64,000 nucleotides of DNA from Pohlia nutans (GCA_022496805.1 CM040102.1:2805501-2869500); one strand, 5' to 3'. Positions 44,476-57,687 are shown, counted from the first letter of the stretch. Translations and numbers: made by a program. The notes: generated by a model not told the origin, from the sequence alone.

Positions 44476-45312
44476 TGTTTAAACCAACCGTTCTAGTCAT
44501 TTGAAAGTTAGTGATGAATGTGTTGTTTGCGTTGGTAGTGATATATGTTGTGATTTCATGATTAGTGATGTCTTGTTTGTTTAGATCGTGGCGTTGCATT
44601 TCATTTTGTTTTGCAAAAATTGTACGTACATGAGTAGCTGAAGCATTGGTGATGACTCTAGTGATTGAAACCAACTCATCCAAGTTCTAGTGTATGATTT
44701 CACAACAGGAGTTAAATTTTGCAAGTTTGGTACAATGTGCTAATTGATAATTTGTACAGTTTCTGTATATGGAATCCCCAGTTTTTATCTGTCGATTGTT
44801 CAGTTGCATGTCGATCATAGACTTGGGGTTTTGTACTGCTGATCAATTTTAGTTGCTTATGAATTGAGTCGATTACATGAACATCTGCATTTGAGAGTGA
44901 AGGAAAGAGTGGAATTTGGTGTGCATGGACATACCGAGCTCGAGCAGCTACGAACTAAAACAAGCGTAAGAGTTCTTGAAATCAAGGTTTTTTCAAGCTC
45001 TTGGTTTTTCTCCTGTCTGTGAATGGCATTTTTGAGCTATGATATTCTCTGTCATTTGCACTGGTGGAAACTCCGCGCGCAATCTTAGGATCAGTTTTGT
45101 TTGTCAGGTCAAGACAGCCTGTCCATCACTCAAGGATATGATGCTGAGATCATAGAAGTGGCAACTTTTGCAAGCAGATTGTCCCTCCTATTAACTTTGA
45201 AGCTTCTCAAATTACAGTGGGTGCAAAGTGAAGTGTAATCAGGAACTCAAATATGACCTTGCAGAAAAATGACCTTGAGAGAGTCTTTGGGCAAATCTGC
45301 AATAATTTGATT

Positions 45313-45505
45313 CACTAGAAGGAAATGTGTCGTTTTTCACTTCCTATAAATGAAAAAGAAATGAATCGGCGCCAGACACATGGGTTGTGTTAGTGCTGAT
45401 GAGTAGTTTTGGTCTCAAGAAGACAAAAACGTAAGTATAATATTCTGGTACTATTTATTGTTCCCACGAAATGAGGAATGAAAAACGATAGGTTGGCTAT
45501 TAGTG
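45313..45505. mobile_element. CACTA MITE, 193 bp
   Basis: CACTAGAAGGAAATG at the left, GGCTATTAGTG at the right; flanks ATT and ACT. Block A lacks it at the matching place near 36,935. Confidence 0.8.
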
Positions 45506-45569
45506 ACTAGACCATTCACGAGAGACATGTACAACTGGTTCGAGTTTCTTCTTTGATAAACTAAGTTAA

Positions 45570-46293
45570 CCCCTAAATGCTTGGGCCTATGACCATGGAA
45601 TGTGCTTTATCTGTCACACTCAATTTTGCTACTAAAAATAATACAAAAACTTATATTTATATTTTCAGTAGATGATGTCACATGTCTACTACAAATCATG
45701 AGTTTTTCATAAATTTTGGTGAAAGTTTGAAATTACTGTGATTTTATGAAGTGATTGTAAAGAAATTCATATCAATTACAAAATGTACTAGAAAACTCCG
45801 ATTTTTTTACCTAAGGTGTAAATTTCAATGAAGAAAAGTTTAGTTGATGAAAATCATCCATGTATCTAAATTTAGAAAGTTCTCTACACTTTGATGATAC
45901 CTACCGAACTTGCAACTACAATAAAAAAACTCAAATTTCAAATTTTTCCAAAAATTCAAAGTAGGGTAGAAACTAGACTTAGCAAGCTTCATTTTGTTAG
46001 TTAGGCTCACATGCAATGGAACTCATTTCATAGCCTAAATTTAATTTAAGTCGAACAAGCGAAAAAATTCAAAATACACTACACGGTGAACCGTTTTACG
46101 ACTCTTTTGTAGTTGGAACCTTATGTACAATCTAAAAATAGCTTGAATGATTTGAATTTAACTTGAAGAAGTGGCATCACCAAGAAAAGCCCTTTTTTAT
46201 AAAGAATAGGATGAAAATCATCCACACAGCAGTTGGAATTGAAATGGGGATTTCATTCATAAGCCATTTTTTGGCCTGCCAGGCAGTTAGGGG
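45570..46293. mobile_element. TTAA-flanked MITE, 724 bp
   Basis: The ends CCCCTAAATGCTTGG and CCAGGCAGTTAGGGG lie between TTAA copies. Block C has the unoccupied site 'aaactaagttaagg' at 51,517-51,529. Confidence 0.88.
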
Positions 46294-46297
46294 TTAA

Positions 46298-46794
46298 GGT
46301 CTGCTTTACATGAGGGGTCGAGGCCTTCAAAATCTAAAGCCCATTCACATGTAGTGTTGGCTCATGCCAACAAAGGGAGAAAGCAGTCCAACATGGCCTC
46401 CAGGAAGCCAATTACTGGGTTTCCATTTTGGTCCGAGCCAATTCACTTCATTCGGGTTGTGTCAAATTTTCTTGTCTTTGCCCCACCAGAAGAAAGACTA
46501 CGGAAACGTTTCGTTTTTTGAGGAGTTATTAGGAGTTACCCGCTTGGACAGTTAACATAAGCTGTAAAAATAAATATGGGGTAAATACTTAGACAAAGAC
46601 TCCGCGACTAGCCGCTTGTTTTTAGTGCATTAAAGTATAATTTCAACCCATTAGAATATGAATTTCAGGGAATGGCCTTGATTTCATCATGTAAAGGCCA
46701 TGGGGATTGATTTCATGAATTAAACCAATCACGTATAAGGATTTATACATGTTAGAGCTCCAAATTGACCTTGACTCCTCATGTAAAGCAGACC
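46298..46794. mobile_element. Harbinger-like MITE, copy B
   Basis: GGTCTGCTTTACATGAGGGG and CCTCATGTAAAGCAGACC are inverted ends; flanks TAA and TAC. Confidence 0.8.
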
Positions 46795-46829
46795 TACGAT
46801 TTTTTAAGCCTTTTGCGTAAAGTAGAATC

Positions 46830-47900
<1,071 letters not shown>

Positions 47901-48109
47901 AAAAGAAAGAGGGAATAATACAGTTATCTTTAAATTCATCCAAGTGATACTATGAGTTTTTCTCTCTTATTCTTTGTTGTACCCTAAGTTTTGTTACTCT
48001 AAATAGGAATTAAAAATAGAAGAGCTTCATGGTCCTTCCATCAAAATGATCATTAGGTGTGTACTAAGAGCTTGGTCCTAAACCCTAAACTCGTGGAATT
48101 GTTTTTGCC

Positions 48110-48440
48110 ATCAAGAAAGGAAGCAAGAAAAACGTTCCTTGAATGTAAAGACAACCAAGTTCTTCCATACGGAACAGGGGTTCCAATTGAGAGACCACCA
48201 AGCTCCACACCCTATAACTATTTGGAATGCACAAATAAGACTGTATTAATGCAAAGTTCATGGTATCTAATTCAAACCCAAAGTGAATTTAAAGATAACG
48301 CTAATAGTCAAGTTTCTTACATGGAGTCAAGATGTGTAGCCTCTTTAAACCTAAGTAGCACCTAGGAAGCACATGTGTATTACTCTAATATTACCTACGT
48401 ATTAACATGAAAAAATCATCCAAGAGTATCCAAGGAGCCT
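48110..48440 (+). repeat. Dispersed repeat, copy 2 of 3
   Basis: It matches 62,475-63,030 ('ttccttgaat.taaa.acaa', 'attgagagaccaccaagct'). It holds the empty site for the TTAA element at 62,599 ('gtattaatgcaaa', near 48,248). Confidence 0.65.
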
Positions 48441-48552
48441 AGATTGCTCTTCAAGCCATGGAAAAGTAGCAAAAATGCTAAATTGTATAAATTAAAATGC
48501 TAAAATGCTTCGTGAAGTGACGGGAAGTGGTTGTGTTTTGCTATCATCAAAA

Positions 48553-48890
48553 CAAGTAGCTACGCTACGAGGAGCTCTGACCAAAATAGAACAAATGAAG
48601 GACGAGAATGCATTTCAGTTGAATCATGAACGAAATACATTTGCTACAGTGGTATTTAGCCCCAAAAAATGAGTGTCCCCGCAATGCCTCTTCCCTAAGG
48701 TCAGAGCCAATAAAACAAGCAGCTACGCTACGAGGAGCTCTCACTGGAATAGAACAAGTGAAACTCGAGAATGCATTTCAGTGGAATCATGGACAAGATA
48801 TATTTGCTACAGTGGTATATAGCCCAAAAATTTGAGTATCCCCGCAATGCCTCTTCCCTACGGTTAAGCTTAGAGCCAACAAAATTGGCT
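48553..48890 (+). repeat. Tandem duplication of about 168 bp
   Basis: Two units with 'agctacgctacgaggagctct', 'gagaatgcatttcag' and 'ccccgcaatgcctcttccct'. In one frame both read ATLRGALT..IEQ.K, then ENAFQ, then FATVV.SPK and stop at the same place. Confidence 0.75.
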
Positions 48891-50741
48891 GTTGGCTATT
48901 GCTTGCACAAGAAGCGAAATCCTGAGCAATTGAATATCATTTGGTTAAGTTATTGTCCAAGTCTTCTAAAGAAAATGTTGCAAAACTCTGGAGTTTTCAT
49001 GGAAAAAGAAATGTGGGTAAGGCATCTGAAGGCCGGCCGGCCCACACAGGGCAGATTGGCGGAAACGCCGTTCAGCAACAAAAGATTGAAAAGAACATGT
49101 GGTTAACGGCTTTTACATGATTGTCTTAAGAATACCATGGGTGGAGGGCAAGGAGTCAGCACATCCATGTTGAATATATATTTTTAATCTACAAACCAAA
49201 CTATACAAATTTTCTTCAAACTTCTCTTTTTCATCATACAAAATATTCTTAAAAAGTGAAAATTAAAAAACTTCTTAACTTTTGGCATTCAATATCATAA
49301 CATTCATCAAGAGCCCCACTGTCCATCCTCGGGAATCAACATCGCAGGCCATAATAATTGCAGGAATCATAATCTTCTCAAGAATCAAAGCCATATGTAG
49401 TTAAAGATGACTTGGTAGCTCAACAAATTTATGTGTTTTTTAATAGTTTCTACATGTTCTACATCATCAATTCTCTCTGTTCATATGTTGATTCTTTGCA
49501 CAAGTAAAAGAGTGTCGGTTGTAGTCAGTGCTCTCAGAACCACTTTATGACATTTAGCACAGGGTGCTACCTTCCACATAAATGGTAGATACTTTTGCTA
49601 CCTTGTGAATGTACTACTCACGATACCTCTATAATATCCGGCAATACCCTTGATATATTAAGGTGATACCATGGTGATACTATCGTGATACCACGGTGAT
49701 ACCCTTGCTACATATTTATACCATGATGAGCATTCTCGCTACATTTCAAAAAAAATTCATTTTCTTTCTTTGTATGTTTAGCAGCCTCATTTTTTTGGGT
49801 AGAAATCCAGCTAATATTAGCCAGTTTTGAGATCACTGGTTGTAGTACTAGCTAAAGAATGATATGATATAATTCAAACCTAATTTTTAAGTTATAAACA
49901 AACGGCTAGTCACATAATCTCTGCCTTAGTATTTACCCTAAATTTACTTTTCCACCTTGTTAATATTGTTCAACTGTGTAACTCCTTAAAAAAAAAGCCT
50001 TTCCATAGTCTCTTCCCCTGTGGGCAGAGACAATAAAACTTAAAAATATAAATCGATGACCCCAAGCCCCTGCCACTAACCCCAGAACCCCTCTCAGAAC
50101 CCCACAACCCCACAACCCTCGAACCCTGCGCGGGTGTTCACTTGGTCCTTCGGTGTATCCCGCACCCGTCGTGCCAAGTGCACAGATGCTCAACCTTATA
50201 GCCATGGAGGGAGCATTCAAAGCAGCCATTTCATTGCGGCAGTGGAGAGTCAGGGTGCTTGTGTAGTTCATCGCGATCGCGTGTATGAAACAAACTCATC
50301 TAAGTTCTAGTGTATGATTTCACATCAGGAGTTAAATTTTGCATGTTTGGTACAATGCGGTAATTGATAATTTGTACAGTTTCTGTATATGGAATCCCAA
50401 GTTTTTATCTGTCGATTGTTCAGTTGCATGTCGATCATAGACTTGGGGTTTTGTACTGCTGATCAATTTTAGTTGCTTATGAATTGAGTCACTTTACCTT
50501 AATTAGGTGAACATCCGCATTTAAGAGTGAAGGAAAGAGTGGAATTTGGTGTGCATGGACATACCGAGCTCTAGCAACTATAACGAGCGTAAGAGTTCTT
50601 GCAATCAAGGTTTTTTCAAGCTCTTGGTTTTACTACTGTATGTGAATGGCATTTTTGGGCTATGATATTCTATGTCATTTGCACTGGTGGAAACTCTGCT
50701 CGCGATCTTAGGATCAGTTTTGTTTGTCAGGTCAAGACACT

Positions 50742-51087
50742 AGAGTTAACCGAAAAGTCAGCTCAAAGAAGAAAGTTTTAGCAAATTCCTCTTGAACTCC
50801 TCTTGAACTCATATTGAAATATAAATAGACCGAAAACTAGTTCAAGATGAGTTGGGAGACAATCTAAAACAAGCCACTGTCATTATTCTCCACACCTCGC
50901 AATGACTTCCACACCTCGTACCAAAGCTCCAAGCCCATGGCCCACAAGGGGACAAGTTATGACACGACACTATTTAACCCAAACATAGCTCAAGAGAGCT
51001 CAAAAGAGAGGTTGAAAGGAGGTTGAAAAGGGAGGTTGAAAGGAGGTTGAAAAGGGAGGTTCCATGGCCTTCTTTTCGGTTAACTCT
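50742..51087. mobile_element. 346-bp element with 16-bp perfect inverted ends
   Basis: AGAGTTAACCGAAAAG at the left is perfectly inverted at the right, with ACT duplicated on both sides. Block A reads 'gacactgtctgtcc' there, the empty site. Inside is a short array of 'aggttgaaa' units. I cannot assign a superfamily. Confidence 0.85.
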
Positions 51088-51271
51088 ACTGTCTGTCCAT
51101 CATTGAATGATGTGATGTTGAGATCATAGAAGTGGCAAGCAGATTGTCCTTCCTTCTATCAACTTTGAAGCTCCTCAAATTACAGTGGGTGCAAAGTGAA
51201 GAATCAGGAACTTATATGTGACCTGGTAGAAAAATGACCATCAGAGAGTCTTTTGGTCAAATCAGCAATAA

Positions 51272-51430
51272 CACTACAAGCAGGGGCGTCGTTTCTCACT
51301 CTAGAGGATCCTGTTCATCATCGCTTTTCACTGTACACGCTTGTCCTACATGACAAATCGTACTCATCAAGTTCAACCAAAAAATTGATGAGTGCGAAGT
51401 GGCGCCGTTTGGCTCATTCTTCTTGTAGTG
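51272..51430. mobile_element. CACTA MITE, 159 bp, CACTACAAG family
   Basis: The ends CACTACAAGCAG and TTCTTGTAGTG carry a perfect TAA duplication; block A has the uninterrupted site near 36,932. Confidence 0.9.
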
Positions 51431-51527
51431 TAATTTGACTGGACCACTCATGAGAGTCACATATTGAAGGTTGTAACAATTCACATGCACAACTGGTTTG
51501 AGTTTCTTCTTTGAGAAACTAAGTTAA

Positions 51528-51884
51528 GGTCTGATTTACATGAGGGGTCGAGGCATTTGAGAACATCTGCATTTGAGAAAATCTGAAGCCCATTCACAGG
51601 AAGTGTTAATTGGCTCACGTCAACAAAGGGAGAAAGCAGTCTAACACGGCAACTGGGTTTTCATTTTGGTCTGATCCAATTCACTTCCCTAAGGTTGTGT
51701 CAAATTTTGTTTTTAGTGCATTAAAATACAACTTCAATCCATTAGAATATGAATTTCAAGGAATGGCCTCGACTCCATCATGCAAAGGCCTTGGAGTTGA
51801 TTTTGTGGATTAGACCAATCACGTACAAGGATTCATACATGTTAAAGCTCCAAAATAGCCTTGACCCCTCATGTAAAGCGGACC
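51528..51884. mobile_element. Harbinger-like MITE, copy C, internally deleted
   Basis: GGTCTGATTTACATGAGGGG at the left and CCTCATGTAAAGCGGACC at the right; 357 bp against about 480-497 in copies A and B. Its last base abuts GDSL coding sequence. Confidence 0.8.
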
Positions 51885-53226
51885 AAACGTTGAAGCAACG
51901 GGGACCAAGAATGCGCCTCCGGCGACGTTTGTTCTTGGAGACTCGTTAGTGGACGTGGGCAACAACAATTACTTGACCTTCACGTTGGCCACTGCGGATC
52001 ATAAACCCTACGGCATTGACAGGGCGGATCATAAAGCAACTGGCCGCTTCTGCAACGGCAAAATCATCCCGGACCTCGTCAGTACGTTTCCATATCATAC
52101 CCGGCGAGCTTCCTGTCGATCTCAACTCACATTTTACATACTAAAATTTGAACATGCTGTGCAGGTGACTACCTCGGAACTCCATATCCTCTTCCAGTGC
52201 TCGCCCCCGAAGCAACGGGAGCTAATCTTCTACATGGTGTCAACTACGCTTCGGCCGGTGCAGGCATCCTTGAAGACACCGGCTCAATCTTTGTAAGAAT
52301 ATTAAACTATTTTACTAGCTAACAAAATATAGTACTTTCTGCAGATGTTGTACATTGTCCAGTTCACTCCTGTGTCTATTTGAATGAGTTCTGTCGCTGT
52401 TGTTGTGTTTCAAAATTAAGTAAGGTGGTTACCCCATTACCAACCAGCAGCTAGGGGCATTTTCCACAATTAATGCTGTTGTAGCATGAGTTACAGTTGG
52501 TAATGGGTTCTGTCTTGTTGGTTTTAGTATATGTAAATGTGGTTATGGATTCGTTGTTGTTGGTTTAAGCATCTTTAGTTTGTGCAATACAAATCTTCTT
52601 TAGACAGAAACAACTCTACCTATGCTTTAACTTTGAAAATTTATAACTAATTCATTCATTATCCAAAAATTATGTTTCAACTTGTGTTGAAATCTATTTC
52701 TTCTTGCCTAACTCTAAAAAATGATAATACTAAATAATACCAAGGTCTCATATCCGTATTTCTTATTCAGTTGGGAATGGGGTTACCACCTTATATTGTG
52801 TGTACTTTCTACAGATGTGGAGATGTTTTATATTGCCGATTTGAATGGAGTTTTGATGCTGTTGTTGTTGTGGTGATGGAATCAGGTTGGGCGAGTGACG
52901 ATGTCGCAGCAGTTTGGGTACTTTCAGAAAACGAAGCAGCAGATAGCGCAGATGATCGGGCAACAAGCAGCTGACGAACTGATCAGCAACGCCGTGTACT
53001 CGTTCACGGTGGGAGGGAACGATTGGGTCAACAACTACATGGCTCTCACCACCAGCGCTAGTTCAGACTATACTCCCATTCAATTCGGAGATCTTCTTAT
53101 CAGTACCTACAGAAGCGAGCTTCAGGTACTTACTACTCAATCCTTCAATCACATGTTTTTCGCACCTTGTCTCTTCTCTGGCTCTTGCGTTTCATATTCC
53201 ATGCCTTGCAGGACTATGAGTTCCTA

Positions 53227-53402
53227 CACTAATAGGAAATGTGTCGTTTTTCATTTATTAAAATCGTGCCTGGCACATGGATTGTGTCGGTGCTGGTGAG
53301 TGCTTTTGGTCACAAGAAGACAAAAATATAATCACAATATTCTGCCACTATTCACTGTTTTCACGAAGTGGGGAATGAAAAACAACAAATCTGCTACTAG
53401 TG
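53227..53402. mobile_element. CACTA MITE, 176 bp, in GDSL intron 3
   Basis: The ends CACTAATAGGAAATG and TGCTACTAGTG carry a perfect CTA duplication. Confidence 0.85.
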
Positions 53403-53416
53403 CTAAGGGGGCACAT

Positions 53417-53523
53417 GTAGTATCGGGAACCTCACCTCGAAAAATGTACCCCAGGGGACACTCTACCCCTGGCTACATTCTACAGGGGAGGTAATAATAC
53501 ACGGGAGGTTCCTGATACTACAT
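53417..53523. repeat. Small inverted-repeat element
   Basis: TGTAGTATCGGGAACCTC is inverted at the other end (GAGGTTCCTGATACTACA), with an inner CCCCAGGGG...CCCCTGG pairing. It may be a small foldback MITE. Confidence 0.6.
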
Positions 53524-53765
53524 TCTGGCCGGAACCTAAGGTAAGATAATCCATGCACCAATTTTTGTGCCTCTATGTACTAGTAGTGTACAAATTCTAA
53601 ATTTTAAATGTAAGAAAGTATCACACGGTGATCACAAAGTGGTCACCATTGCTAAGATCATACATTGATTGCTACGTTTGTTAACAACATGAGGGATTGA
53701 GGGGCAAAGTAGCTCTCTCACAAAGTCTAGTGTAGTAGAACGCTTGTCCAACGAACTTCTAGATT

Positions 53766-53896
53766 TTTCAAATCTTCACGTTGAGTACATACTCGTCCAT
53801 TGGACATGCATTTTAGTAGACTAAGGAAGATTTTTCAAATCTTCACGTTGAGTACATATTCGTCAATTGGACATGCATTTTAGTAGACTAATGAAG
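53766..53896. repeat. Tandem duplication of about 63 bp
   Basis: 'tttttcaaatcttcacgttg' through 'gcattttagtagactaa' occurs twice in GDSL intron 3. Confidence 0.85.
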
Positions 53897-55049
53897 GAGA
53901 AGTTATAAACAAAATTGTGGTTTGTTAATGTTGCTTAACAAGCTCTAATGTCTTTGTTTTAATCTCTTACGTTGCTTGAGTTAATCCTCAACATTGCTCA
54001 AGTTACTCCTCGACGTTGCTAACATTGTATGGTTCTAATCAACTAGAGTGGTTAACCTTAATGCACACCCCATGGAGAATTTTGGTTTTGCACTAAAAAA
54101 ATACCTCGTATGAACTTGTGCCAAATCTTGACTTTTTGACACATGGATGGGTCAACTACTGAATGAAACACAGGGACCAAATATGCAAAGTGTTTTTATT
54201 TTTGTTCTTCTAATGAGATGGAATGTTGATCCAATTGTGTATTTGCAGACGGCCTATAGATTAGGAATGAGGAAATTCATTATTTCCAACATGGGTCCGA
54301 TAGGATGCGCTCCTTCGGTGCTGTCGTCCAAGAGCCAAGCTGGGGAGTGTGTGCAAGAAATTAACAACTATGCGCTTCGCTTCAACGCTGCCTTGAAGCC
54401 CATGTTGCTATCTCTTCAATCTGAGCTCCCCGGCTCGCTGTTCCTCTATGCCAATGCTTTCGACATTGTCAAGGGCATCATTGATAACCCCTTGAAATAT
54501 GGTATATTCATTCATTCCACCTTCCAAAATGTTAAATAATAAAGTTCAAAGTTTAGCATATAAGCATACAAAATTAAAAGTAAATGAATATGAAAAAACT
54601 AGCACATATAAACAAGGGAGTACATGGTTAACGTTTAGATTCATTGTTCCAAAATGCGTACTCTGTTTGTAACACTTAACCCGTAAAAAGGTGTACAACT
54701 AGAGTGCAAGAGCATGGCATACTATCACATCATGCTCTCACATTACAATTTGGTACTACAAGTATCACTTTTCTATTAGTGCTACATAGAAATTTTTACT
54801 AGAGGATTTCTAGCACTTGGAAAAGGCACTAGATATGCAAGACCAACTATAGTTTTAAAAAAGGTTTTACGTCAATACTCTTTCAAGAATGTTATGTTCA
54901 AAGCACAGAATAAGTTATAATTGACATAGAATCAACTAATGTCTTAAGTAGTCATAGAATCTACTAACTCTTTATCACAGAATTTATTAACAAGAGGACC
55001 GAGGCACCAAGGATAAATCTCGCTATCTATGAACTACCCCAATAAACTC

Positions 55050-55185
55050 TTTACAGTTATCCCTATGTATTATGACATGTTCAGGAAGCTCTAACTTCAA
55101 TATGGTAGGTATAGATTAATCACATAAATGACTATTGCTCAAAACAATAATATCATCATTGTATGAAGGAAAGACTGTATTCACG
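55050..55185. mobile_element. Pogo/mariner-like MITE, copy 3 of 3
   Basis: 'atgtattatgacatgttc.ggaagc' to 'gaaagactgta' matches 19,257-19,399. It lies in the last GDSL intron. Confidence 0.55.
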
Positions 55186-55708
55186 ATGATCTTTGGGTCA
55201 ACATTATGATTATTATTCAGCATTTAATTAGCCATTTTTTAAATTTTAATCAATTTTCTCGGAGTGATCAATATTAATATTATTTTGGTGTTTGGTGTTT
55301 TGTTTATTACAGGATTCACTGACCCTGTGACCACTGCTTGCTGTGGAATTGGAAAATACAACGGCATAGACGGAGCTTGCCGCACAATTGGCAACTTGTG
55401 TAGTGACCGAACAAAGTCGGTGTTCTGGGATGCTTTTCACCCCACCGAGAAAGTGAACATGATTTGCAACGAGCAGTTCCTCAACGGTGGTCTTGACGTA
55501 ATCAGCCCCATGAACGTCAAGCAGTTGTTGGCCATGTAGTTAATTAAATAAATAGACTCATTTTCTATTACCTTTTTAATTACCGTTTTTATTAGTATGA
55601 TTTATAGCTCTTTGCTTTCCTGGAGGGCATGATCAAGTTGTGCTCATCCACATGATTCTCATTCTTGGGTGGGGTGTTTTACATCATCTAACCAATAAAA
55701 TCGGTTAA

Positions 55709-55967
55709 ACCCCTAAAGGAGGAAGAAGCCCAAATTGGGCTAGTTTTGAGTAGATTTTCTTTTCGTTCAAATTTATATATTTTTTGACCAATACATGAAA
55801 TGATTGTCAATAGTGATTTATTATTTGATCTCAATTTGGTGAATTTGACATTTTTTATTTTTATTTTTGAAATAAATGACATAAGCTTCAAAAAATACAT
55901 TACAAGAACCAGACTGCAAGAGATGAATTTGACATTTTAAAACCATGAATCTTCGGTCCTTTAGGAG
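55709..55967. mobile_element. TTAA-flanked MITE, short family
   Basis: After TTAA it reads ACCCCTAAAGGAGG and ends GGTCCTTTAGGAG, decayed; about 170 bp past the GDSL stop codon. Confidence 0.65.
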
Positions 55968-55969
55968 TT

Positions 55970-56750
55970 GATAATGGCATGTTTTCTAACACTAAGAAAA
56001 ATTAGGACTGGTCTTGATTTGAGTAGTGTTTGTTTTTATATTTAGAGTGATATGACATACATGAGAATTGTTGTGGAGCACTCCCTTCAATACAAAGGGA
56101 TACAAGTGGTCTCTTTCTAGGTTGTCTCGTCCCAAAAAATGCCTACATTTGAGGTTTCCATTGGGAAAATGAAGTTGTGCAGATTTCACTAAAGGATGCT
56201 ATTTTGATGAACTTCATTGTCAATCAACATTTTGATTTGCTCTTATACCTCATTTTATTCAAAGTTGAGGTTCACTCAACCTCAAGCATGTGCATTACAA
56301 TTGAGTTGAGTTTTCATAAAAGTGGTTATTGAGTTTCAAAACTTGTGTGGATAAGAGAATAAATTTATATATATAAATTTGATTTTCCCGAAAACAAAAA
56401 AAGTAAGCCCATGGGTTTAAGTGTGTATTTGAGGGTTGAATGCAGACAATTAGGACTTGTATGTGCTTACATGAGATTTTTGTTCCCAATTAGAAACCTG
56501 ATTATCTAAAATCTAGAACAAATATAAATCTAATTCTATAGGTCTCTCATCCTACAAAATTTCTCAATTCCTATAATTTGAGATTCCTATTCTGAAAACT
56601 CGAAACTTAAATCTATAAACGGCCTAAAGTTTGATTGTGACCATGTGCTTTTGCGTACAAGCAGGTACTACTACTTGTTGCATTTTCACCACATTAGTGC
56701 ATTTGAATATACTCTTGTAATTGTGTGTACTACGCATTTAAGTACATCAT
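55970..56750. other. AT-rich spacer
   Basis: I see no gene or assignable repeat. Confidence 0.4.
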
Positions 56751-56754
56751 CATA

Positions 56755-56919
56755 CACTACAAGGAGAAGACATCACTTTTCACTTTTTGTGTTAGTCAAA
56801 CGGCGCCACTTCACACTCACCAATTTTTTGGTTGGATTTGGTGAGTGCTATTCGTCACATGTACAGTGAACAATGAACATGATCCTACAGAGTGAGAAAT
56901 GACGCCTCTGCTTGTAGTG
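56755..56919. mobile_element. CACTA MITE, 165 bp, CACTACAAG family
   Basis: The ends CACTACAAGGAG and TCTGCTTGTAGTG carry a perfect ATA duplication; an inverted relative of 51,272-51,430. Confidence 0.85.
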
Positions 56920-57324
56920 ATATTTCTAAAATCCAATCAGCAAATATATGGTGGTCATACAAAATGGAGACCTATGGAAAAACTAATTTCCCAAAAAAAA
57001 TTTGACATTTATTTATTAAATAGTTTCTGTGACTGTAGGAACATGGCAATCATTCAACTGGGAAAGGGGAGGACTGGAGGAGAAGCTGATTCAGTTCTTC
57101 ACTGTCAACTGGTCAAAGCTGGATTGTAAGTAAACAGGCAATCAATCAACCGGAGCATTCAGGTCTTCAATATCCAGTAAGTTAAGTTGGGTGTTTCAGA
57201 TCTTGCATCCTCTTCAGGAGAGCAGTAGAACTGCAAGCATTAAGTGTATGCAGATCATGGCAATAGAAAGCCCACCTGCAGCAATACAGGATACTTACTG
57301 TAAGGTGGAAGTACTGTACCTATC

Positions 57325-57480
57325 ACCATTTAAAGATAGATAGAAACTCTGGTCCCTTTTAGCAAGGGGCCGGCGTGAATTGAATGAAGTTTCCGTTCGT
57401 AATGCCAATGACCCGATGCCCACCGGACAAGGGGAAATTGGGACAATAGGAAATTGGGACAATACTACTCTCCCCTTTCG
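57325..57480 (-). repeat. Dispersed repeat, copy 3 of 3
   Basis: 'ccaatgacccgatgcccacc' and neighbours match 39,759-39,890 on the other strand. Confidence 0.55.
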
Positions 57481-57687
57481 AGAATGGACACTATAGTGAC
57501 ACACTATGCTACTACCTAGCTAGCCACTAGTGCCTTGAAGATACCGGACATGGTATCCGCCCAAAGGGCTTTGAGGTACTCATACAACAAAGTCCAAGGA
57601 CCCCCCACCATAGTTGGGTGAACTATGGTAGTGAGCACCACGCCGGCATGGGGAATAGAACTCACAAAATCACCATTTAACCCCTAA

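Larger units (their letters stand above)
41866..45565 (+). repeat. Segmental block B
   Basis: It starts 'gttctaaataaaatt' right after a TTAA and ends 'gataaactaagttaa'. Matching block A, it holds the G-rich minisatellite, the leader, the gene and the 3' flank. Confidence 0.85.
48890..51527 (+). repeat. Segmental block C, gene deleted
   Basis: 48,895-49,500 matches block A upstream; 49,850-50,283 matches the leader with a short G-rich minisatellite; then it jumps at about 50,284 to the 3' flank equivalent of 36,160-37,028. The whole coding region is gone. It has its own insertions at 50,742 and 51,272. Confidence 0.8.
51885..55539 (+). pseudogene. GDSL esterase/lipase without start codon or signal peptide
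   Basis: Five exons (51886-52081, 52165-52292, 52886-53125, 54249-54501, 55313-55539) join in frame into 347 residues with no internal stop. All key blocks survive: the GDS serine ([17 protein letters not shown]), the block with [21 protein letters not shown] with the oxyanion-hole asparagine, and FWDAFHPTE with the catalytic Asp and His. Exon layout is the usual plant one. Compared with the copy at 1-181, the start codon and signal peptide are missing: upstream of NVEA lies a MITE end with an in-frame TAA at 51,874, and the next in-frame ATG is in exon 3, past the serine. Intron 3 carries a CACTA MITE and a hairpin-like repeat. It is a decapitated gene unless an unseen upstream exon is spliced in. 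Confidence 0.8.

Noticed and set aside
49560..49760. 'ggtgatacc' short repeats as a regulatory array
   Set aside because: Spacing is irregular and the stretch looks like low-complexity sequence within an insertion in block C.
53205..53230. Splice acceptor at 'ccttgcag' as the start of GDSL exon 4
   Set aside because: The sequence after it does not encode the conserved LGMRKFIISNMGPIGC stretch; the acceptor at 54,248 gives the family sequence in frame.
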